This document shows, one piece after another, positions 57,763 through 64,000 of a stretch of 64,000 bases of DNA. The stretch comes from Quillaja saponaria (taxonomy: Eukaryota > Streptophyta > Magnoliopsida > Fabales > Quillajaceae): assembly GCA_029379385.1 (NCBI GenBank), contig CM055605.1, positions 12,807,001 through 12,871,000 on the forward strand. The letters are read 5' to 3'. A program made the translations under genes and the position numbers. The notes below the pieces were generated by a model. It saw only the letters and a program-made list of their open reading frames with translations, did not search any database and was not told where the DNA came from. The first letter of the stretch is position 1; every line of letters starts with the position of its first letter.

Positions 57763-57770
57763 CTATAAAT
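57763..57770 (+). promoter_or_regulatory. TATA box of PMEI-3
   Basis: ctataaat lies 78 bp before the ATG at 57841, as in the two paralogous genes. Confidence 0.72.
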
Positions 57771-57840
57771 TGTATATATTTTACACTCCCATCAATGCCA
57801 TTGCAATAGAAAAGGGAAACCAATTAGAGTCTAGCTAGAG

Positions 57841-58455
57841 ATGGCTGCCAACACTTGTTTATTAAGTAATGTATTGATAATACTTGTCACTCTTGTATTT
57901 TTCTCAAACCTCCATACAAGCTTAGCAATATCATCTCCCACTCCTACCACTTCTGTCAAAATTTACCAAACATATATTAAAAAGGCTTGTAATTCAACCA
58001 CTTACCCAAGTGTTTGTTACAAATTCCTCTCCATCTATGCAACCACAATCAGAACAAATCCTCTCAGACTTGCCACCCTCTCTGTATCGCTTTCTCTAAA
58101 AGCGGCACGAAATGCATCTGTGACGATATCAAAGATGTCAAAGCAGAAGGGATTAACGCGTTCAGAAGCTGCTGTCATTAAGGACTGCGTCGAAAATATC
58201 TATGAAGCCATAGATGAACTCAAGGATTCCTTGACCACCATTGGACATCTAGACGGTTCTGATATAGCGTATCAAATGGAGAACATAAAGACATGGGTGA
58301 GTGCTGCACTAACTAATGAGAATACTTGCATGGATGAGTTAGATGAGCTCAAAGTACGCACTGCAGTTAAGAAGAACATCCGAAGTAGTATTTTAGGTGT
58401 TGCTACAATGACTAGTAATGCTTTGTCCCTCATTAACCGCCTTCAATATTTCTGA
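57841..58455 (+). CDS. PMEI-3: pectin methylesterase/invertase inhibitor-like secreted protein
   Basis: Single-exon gene for 204 residues, PMEI family (PF04043). The signal peptide has core VLIILVTLVFF and a likely cleavage after the Ala of TSLA (residue 29). Cysteines at about 50, 59 (CNSTTYPSVC), 116 (KDC) and 163 (ENTC) have the spacing needed for the four-helix bundle. IKTWVSAALTNENTC and MTSNALSLINRL are family signatures. It resembles PMEI-2 most closely (shared YxTYI..KCN-type start, HL(D/E)G, QM(E/D)x IKTW), so these two probably arose by the later duplication. The gag|atg context is acceptable. The role is inhibition of pectin methylesterase, or possibly invertase, in the apoplast; sequence alone cannot decide. 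Confidence 0.95.
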   Translation: MAANTCLLSNVLIILVTLVFFSNLHTSLAISSPTPTTSVKIYQTYIKKACNSTTYPSVCYKFLSIYATTIRTNPLRLATLSVSLSLKAARNASVTISKMSKQKGLTRSEAAVIKDCVENIYEAIDELKDSLTTIGHLDGSDIAYQMENIKTWVSAALTNENTCMDELDELKVRTAVKKNIRSSILGVATMTSNALSLINRLQYF

Positions 58456-60235
58456 ATTACTACAAGCTAGAAAACCTTACAATTCTCAGCACTTCTTTGA
58501 TTACACTTTGGGTTTATACTGTACAATCTTTATGTATAAATTTCTAAATAATGAATTACGTCACATATTGCTTGTACTCCCGCAATAAGTCCAGATTCGC
58601 AGTGTGAATTACACGATTTCTTTTCTTCAGTCCATCATGAATAGCAGCAGTTTTTTCGGATTTTGCCTACATGATGAGATGAAGCTACGTACTAATCTTC
58701 ACAGTGCTAGAACCCAGAACTGAACTTGGAACATGGAGTCACTCACTCACTGTTGCTCGCACTTTCTCAAGTTTCTAAATAAAATTGTATTGTTATATTT
58801 TCTGTAGAAAATATAATGAGTATTTATAGGCAATGATCGAAACTTAGTCTTAAACTCTAATTTCTCACTGGAAGAGAAAAGATGTGATTTCGCATAATCA
58901 CTTAATACTCAATTACACAACTAATAAGGAAGATAAAAGTTTAGAGTTCATTTCAGTAGACAGAGAAGAAAAGAAATGAAAATTAAGTTCTTTCTCTGTT
59001 TCAAGAATTAAAAAATTGAAACTTATGATTTTAAATTTTCAGAGGAGAATAACCATGTATGACCTCTTCTGACATTCTTAATTTGATTGTCCACCAAAAT
59101 TCCAGCGAGGTGTGCTTGACACGATCAAAGTAGATAGATTTTGCAGTCTTATTTTGTCAGCATCGGAAATTTGCTGCGAAAAGAAATATTAAAAGATAAC
59201 CAGCTAAAGAAGACAATGAAAGATTGTCGGCAAAATCATCTTTGATAATACAGTCTAATCTTGAGGTTGGTCAATTAAGTTTGTCGTTATTATTATTTGG
59301 GATAAAAAATAAAATTGATCCGTATTTATCGACCAACCATGGTGATCTTGGTCGGTATTTACCAACCAACTTCATAGTTAGTTGGTAAATACTGATCAAC
59401 CCCTCATGGTTAATTGGTAAAAGTTCATTCTTCAAAAATTAGTTACTAGTAGAGATAACAAATTTTCAAAGCAAAGCCAACTTCTAAAACTTTTACTTCA
59501 AGGTGTTAAGCTGAAATGCAAGAAATTTATGCCTTACAGATCACCAAAGAGTACAATACACATCAATCAATCAACTCAACAATTAGGTACAATCCATACA
59601 ATTTAAGAGATAACGTTATCCATGAGAGCTGGCCAACCAATACCCTATCTAAATTGAGCTTAATCAAATGTACACAAGTCACAACATTTACATCACACAG
59701 TATTCCTCCTCCCCGACATCAAAGGAAAATCCAGAGACAAGCAATCACATGCCCATAGTCAAGAATCAGCAATCAAGAACATCGGTTAATGCAAGTACCA
59801 AGTCTTCTTAAGTACAAAATGAAGCAATCTATTAACATATTGCCAACAACGGACAAATATTCAACTTAGTACACCATAAAATAATAGGTATTAATTTAAT
59901 ACAATTACAATTACTGTATTAAAGAGGTATTTCCTAAATACCTGTCGCTTTCCCCTTTTCTCTTTAAGAGATCAGAGACACAAATCAAGCAAGCATAGAT
60001 AATAAAAACCCATAAATAACAAGAATCAAATCAAACAGATTGACGATCAATCTAGGAAAATAACTAGAAAGAACCAAGGATCTAAGAACTCAAACTAAAA
60101 GAAACAGAATCAAAAATCATAAATATGCGAAAAATCAGATAGAAATGGTAGTGAAACAAACCTTGCAAAAGTTGACTATAGAGCTGTTGCTTTTTTTTTT
60201 TTTTTGTGAAACTTGTTGAATTCGCAGCATATTAC
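58456..60235. other. Intergenic stretch after PMEI-3
   Basis: No gene seen. It includes the PMEI-3 3' region (aataatgaatt-type words near 58545), AT-rich sequence, and at about 59345-59402 a hairpin with ggtcggtatttaccaac opposite gttggtaaatactgatc. A poly-T run at 60191-60206 precedes a copia fragment. Confidence 0.5.
59345..59402. repeat. Hairpin, about 22-bp arms
   Basis: The word ttggtcggtatttaccaacc pairs with ttagttggtaaatactgatc across a short spacer. Related ccaacc/ggttgg words lie on either side (59265-59425), as in the ends of some plant Mutator-like elements, but no such element can be delimited. Confidence 0.6.
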
Positions 60236-60492
60236 GTGATCAGTAATGTGTTAACATGCCTTTTCCTACTGTTGTTCACTATAATAATGGTAGTGCCACC
60301 TACATGGCTTTGAACCCAATTCAACATCTTCACACTAAACATATTGAAATTGACATTCAATTAATTAGAAAATGTGTTCAAAGGGGTGAGGTCGTTATTC
60401 GAATTGTTCCTAAGTTCAGTTTGACTTACAAACATATTTACCAGGACATTGACATCCTCCAAATTCAAGAATTCTTGATACAATCTAATTAA
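60236..60492 (+). pseudogene. Ty1/copia RNase H C-terminal fragment
   Basis: The + strand gives VVHYNNGSATYMALNPIQHL, HTKHIEIDIQLIRKCVQRGE and VVIRIVPKFS, the end of a copia RNase H: the usual CDN..A..IA.NP.FH.RTKHIEID.H pattern with the catalytic Asp region degenerate (HYNN for CDN). A frameshift lies near 60250. It is only about 250 bp long and lacks LTRs. Its sequence differs from the other copia copies here. Confidence 0.75.
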
Positions 60493-61092
60493 GAGTTCTA
60501 CCCCTGATGAGTTTGAGGTGGTCTTGAATACTTTTTGCCAGTGTTTGTTTCAAGAGTTGAAATTTTACCCACACAAAATCTTTACCATAAGCATAAATTT
60601 GGTCATTCTCGTGTAAGAACACGGGAATGTTATATCCTCATAGATGCCTATATTTATTCTCACACGGGAGTACTACAAGAAATAGAATTATCTATGTCTG
60701 TCAATTGCAAATGCATAAGATACAAATGCAGACACATTAAACAATCTGCATATGTGGCAGATGCATATTTTTAACTACTTTTGTATAGTTGCGTTCGGGT
60801 TGCAAACACAAAATTTGGACGGCAAGAATGGCTTCCCACTTATCCGTGTCTATAGTATAGACATTGTTCGCAGACACAAATGTAATTGCACCTGCACCGC
60901 AAACACAGAAAAAATAGACACAATTTTTTTATTTTATTATTTTGTTAAATTTTATACGTCTACATGTTGCAGATGTAGACAATTCTAAATGTAGATGCAG
61001 ATGAATTAAATAATTTTTTATTAATTTGTAATTTTGTATTTGTAAATACCTATATAAAAGTATATTTAAATTTAAATTTCAAATTTGATATG

Positions 61093-61095
<3 letters not shown>

Positions 61096-61134
<39 letters not shown>
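61096..61134. repeat. (TA)n microsatellite
   Basis: About 38 bases of alternating T and A within CACTA copy 3. Other shorter TA runs are at about 1105-1135, 25430-25452, 33957-33980, 37354-37367 and 37506-37524. Confidence 0.9.
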
Positions 61135-61138
<4 letters not shown>

Positions 61139-61330
61139 AAATTCATTGTAAAAATAAAATTATTTACAAAAATTGTAGAAAAAAATAATCTCATAATCCT
61201 AATTAATCTTGGTCTCGAGATCCTAACTAAGAAGCGAAGGAGTGGATGTAGGAGGTGCAACTTGAAATAACAAAATAAATAGGTTAAAGTAATTATAATT
61301 AACCTAGCTAACTTAATATATATATAATTT

Positions 61331-61580
61331 TGTTGAATATAAGAAGAATGTATATTCAGATGATTTTAAATGTGCAAGAGGGAGCCTCTATTTATAGGCT
61401 AAAGTGTTTACATAACATAGTAAACCTAGACTAAATATCAAACAAATATGTGTCTACCTAACATAATGAATGTAGACTAATTATCAGCTAGATACATAAT
61501 AGAAATTACACATAAATAAGGAAACTATAAATAAGAAAATTTGACCCACTAATTAAGTTGTCTATATTTACTCGCTAACA
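61331..61580 (-). repeat. Copia copy 2, 3' LTR (250 bp)
   Basis: The minus strand starts tgttagcgagtaaatataga and ends tatattcaaca, matching the LTRs of copia copy 1 with substitutions and an inner insertion (a second cctaacataatgaatgtaga-type unit near 61465). The adjacent polypurine tract has degraded to gcttgagtggag, and 61590-61620 has a tandem duplication of ctcaagctagagcata. Confidence 0.9.
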
Positions 61581-61639
61581 CTCCACTCAAGCTAGAGCAT
61601 ACTCAAGCTAGAGCATAAAGATTATATGTTCCAAGCTTG

Positions 61640-63989
61640 TTGCATAGATATCGCAATCAGTTTCCTGCCAAAGATTTTTTGAATAAGTCAACTAACTGAT
61701 CTTCTGATTTTGTATATGTAATCTTAATTGTATTATCCATAAGCTTCTCACAAACGAAATGACAGTCAACTTCTATATGTTTTGTTTGTTCATGAAAGAC
61801 TGGATTTGATGCAATATGTAATGCAGCTTGATTATCACATACTAACTGCATAGGCTGTGAGTGCTGAAATCCAAGTTCGTCTAATAGATTTTTCGGCCAA
61901 ACTAACTCAGCAGTGGTATGAGTTATGACCCTATATTCAGATTCAGCACTGGATCTTACAACAACAGTCAGCTTTTTGCTTTTCCATGAAATAAGATTTT
62001 CACCTAGAAATATACAGTATCCTGTAGTAGATCTTCTATCAAATTGAGAGTCTGCCCAATCAGTATCGCTATAACCTTGAACTGAAGTAGAATTATGTTT
62101 ATGGACTAATGTATGACCACGACCATGTCCTCGAACTAGAGTGTGCCCATGATTCTTATATAATAATCCCTTTTCGGATGCAGTTTTAAGGTATCTTAGG
62201 ATACGAGTAACAGCATTCCAATGAGATATTCGAGGCTGAGAAAGAAATTGACTATCCATACTAGTTGCAAAAGCAATATCTGGTCTAGTGACTGTGAGAT
62301 AATTCGGCTTACCAACAAGACGTCTATATTGCTCAGGATTTGTCAGTAGCTCTCCCTTATCTGGTACAAGTTTAGTGTTGGGATCCATAGGAGTATCTAT
62401 AGGTTTGGAATCCAACATACCTATATCACTCAAGACATCCAGACAATACTTTCTTTGAGAAAGGCAAATACCCAATTGTGATCTTGCAACCTCAATGCCC
62501 AAGAAGTATTTTAGCTGTCCTAAGTCTTTAGTTTGAAACTTAGACTGTATGAATGATTTCAATTGCTGAATCATGATTATCATCACCTGTAATCACAATA
62601 CCATCCACATATACAATTAAAAGAATTCTGCCATTAGGTTTATGTTTATAGAAAACTGAGTGATCAACAGTACATTTCTGAAGGCCAAAACTAAGAACAA
62701 CTTCATTGAATCTACCAAACTAAGCTCTATGAGATAACTTTAAGCCATATAGAGACTTTTTCAATTGACACACCATATCAGACTCCCCCTGAACAACAAA
62801 ACCAGGTGGTTGCTCTATAAAGACTTCTTCATCAAGGTCACCATGTAAGAAAGCATTTTTGATGTCTAGTTGATAGAGTGACCAATAAAAAATAGCAGCT
62901 AAAGATATAAATACCTTGACAGATGTAATTTTAGCTACGGGAGAGAAAGTTTCTGAATAATCCATACCATAGACCTAAGTGTAGCCTTTTGCTACCAATC
63001 TGGCTTTTAAGCGATCAACAGAACCATCAGGATGAACTTTTACGTTGTATACCCATTTACATCCAACAGTGGATTTTCCAGAAGGTAAAGAGACCAGTTC
63101 CTAAGTACCATTAGTATGTAAGGCGTTCATTTCATCAACCATGGTCTGCCACCACCCGGGATGAGCAAGAGCATCACTGGTGGACTTTGGAACAGAAATA
63201 GAAGACAAAGAGGATACAAATGCATAATAGGGTGAAGATAAATGATGATAACTCCAAAAAGTATAAATAGGATAAGGATTACGAGTTAAACAAGTACCTC
63301 TTCGTAAAATAGGTGGTGAAGCAGGATCCAAGGCACTGGAAGGTGTTGGGACAGAAGGTGAGTCATCAGGTACATCAACAGTGTCTGCTGGAAGATCAGG
63401 TAGTAGTGCAGATGATACATAGTCATTTGGTCCAAGATAAGGAACCAGAAGAGCCTCAGAGATAGAAGGTGACTCAGGAATAGTCGAGGGAAAGAATGAA
63501 GATTCCTTAAAAAATGTAACATCAGCAGAGATAAAGTAACGATTCTTATCTGGACAGTAACATTTATACCCTTTTTGAATGCGAGAATAACCCAAGAAGA
63601 TGCACTTAAATGATTTGGAAGAGAGTTTATCCTGTCCAAGTGTTAGATCATGAACAAAACAAATGCAACCAAAGATACGAAGCGGAAGTGAATATAAGGG
63701 ATGATTAGGAAAGATGATAGAATATGGAAATTTTTTTATGCAATGTAGAAGATGGCATACGATTAATAAGGTAGCATGCAGTAAGTACAAAATCACCTTA
63801 AAATCGAAGTGGAACATGACCATGAAGTAATAAAGTGTAAGCTATTTCAATTAAATGTCTGTTTTTACGCTTAGCAACTCCATTTTGTTGAGAGGTGTGA
63901 GAATAAGATGATTGATGCAGCATATCTTGAGATGTCATAAAGTGTTGAAATGATGTAGAAAAATATTCACGTGCATTATCACTATGCAA
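61640..63989 (-). pseudogene. Copia copy 2 integrase, RT and RNase H (broken)
   Basis: The minus strand, high to low: integrase at 63989-63798 (SDNAREYFSTSF and NGVAKRKNRHLIE, where the catalytic Glu of NGVAERKN is Lys), then 63823-63101 (FGCICFVHDL, SKSFKCIFLGYSRIQKGYKC, HPGWWQTMVDEMNALHTNGT), RT at 62965-62720 (YSETFSPVAKITSVKVFISL, LDIKNAFLHGDLDEEVFIEQ), the catalytic site at about 62600-62611 reading YVDG instead of YVDD, and RNase H at 62586-61657 (GIEVARSQLGICLSQRKYCL, WADSQFDRRSTTGYCIFLGE, SSAESEYRVITHTTAELVW). It has the same His/Gly duplication (GHTLVRGHGRGHTLVHKHN) as copy 1. Frame breaks lie at 63100, 62985 and 62600-62720. Confidence 0.92.
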
Positions 63990-64000
63990 AATACGAATAG

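Larger units (their letters stand above)
60671..64000 (+). mobile_element. CACTA-like DNA transposon, copy 3 (left end; runs off window)
   Basis: It starts tactacaagaaatag, one base from CACTACAAGAAATAG, followed by the usual words (tatgtctgtc, caaatgcagac, gcagatgcat, cgtctacatg, gtagatgcagatg) to 61010. The following 61020-61320 matches the reverse complement of 8430-8760 in copy 1 (shared gtagaaaaaa.catctcata.tcctaa, atggatgtagga.g, aacttgaaataa), so copies 1 and 3 lie in opposite orientation. A copia element interrupts it at 61331. Confidence 0.75.
61331..64000 (-). mobile_element. Ty1/copia retrotransposon, minus strand, copy 2 (partial)
   Basis: The same family as the copia at 41540-46274: the 3' LTR is at 61331-61580 and RNase H, RT and integrase follow towards higher coordinates until the window ends inside integrase. 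It is inserted in CACTA copy 3, because 61020-61330 belongs to that element. The 5' LTR and target duplication are outside the window. Stops and a mutated RT catalytic site show it is dead. Confidence 0.93.

Noticed and set aside
59516..60988. Several open frames of 78-80 codons after PMEI-3
   Set aside because: Apart from the copia RNase H fragment at 60236-60492, they cross non-coding or CACTA subterminal repeats and match nothing.

Overview
The window is AT-rich nuclear DNA of a flowering plant, almost certainly a eudicot. The evidence is intronless pectin methylesterase/invertase inhibitor (PMEI) genes with plant TATA boxes, plant-type LTR retrotransposons (Ty1/copia, Ty3/gypsy, Athila-like), plant RTE-clade LINEs and CACTA DNA transposons. 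The species cannot be named from the sequence. No rRNA, tRNA, CRISPR array or bacterial-type operon was seen.

Only three genes look intact, all on the + strand: PMEI-like genes at 20996-21613, 52087-52734 and 57841-58455. Each encodes a secreted protein of about 205-215 residues with a signal peptide and the four-cysteine PMEI fold, and each has a TATA box 70-80 bp before its ATG. They look like one old tandem cluster since pushed apart by transposons.

Layout: 1-9147 is the right-hand part of a CACTA-like element (ending in the revcomp of CACTACAAGAAATAG) that carries a broken Athila-like element (1650-8430). A broken GH9 endoglucanase exon follows at 9265-9600. A decayed minus-strand Ty3/gypsy element (11850-15890) and a 5'-truncated RTE LINE (15893-18410) come next. 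After PMEI-1, a second CACTA element (21968 to about 36780) holds a TNP2-like transposase remnant, a two-copy palindromic zinc-knuckle repeat, a full-length LINE with a 17-bp target duplication that is itself split by a 2.35-kb solo-LTR-like insert, and a 759-bp near-perfect palindrome. From 36785 to about 48010 a second Athila-like copy is interrupted by a LINE, which is interrupted by a complete copia element; target duplications support both steps. A large inverted-repeat element ends about 60 bp from the TATA box of PMEI-2. Between PMEI-2 and PMEI-3 lie copia, Athila-like LTR and LINE fragments. After PMEI-3 come a copia RNase H scrap and a third CACTA end (60671 onward), split by a minus-strand copia element that runs off the window.

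The transposon proteins all carry stops, frameshifts or lost catalytic residues, so none looks autonomous. The least ordinary structures are the long palindrome at 35259-36017, the tandem palindromic zinc-knuckle block at 23501-23848, the nested insertions dated by target duplications, and the inverted-repeat element at the PMEI-2 promoter. No clearly new molecular system was found.
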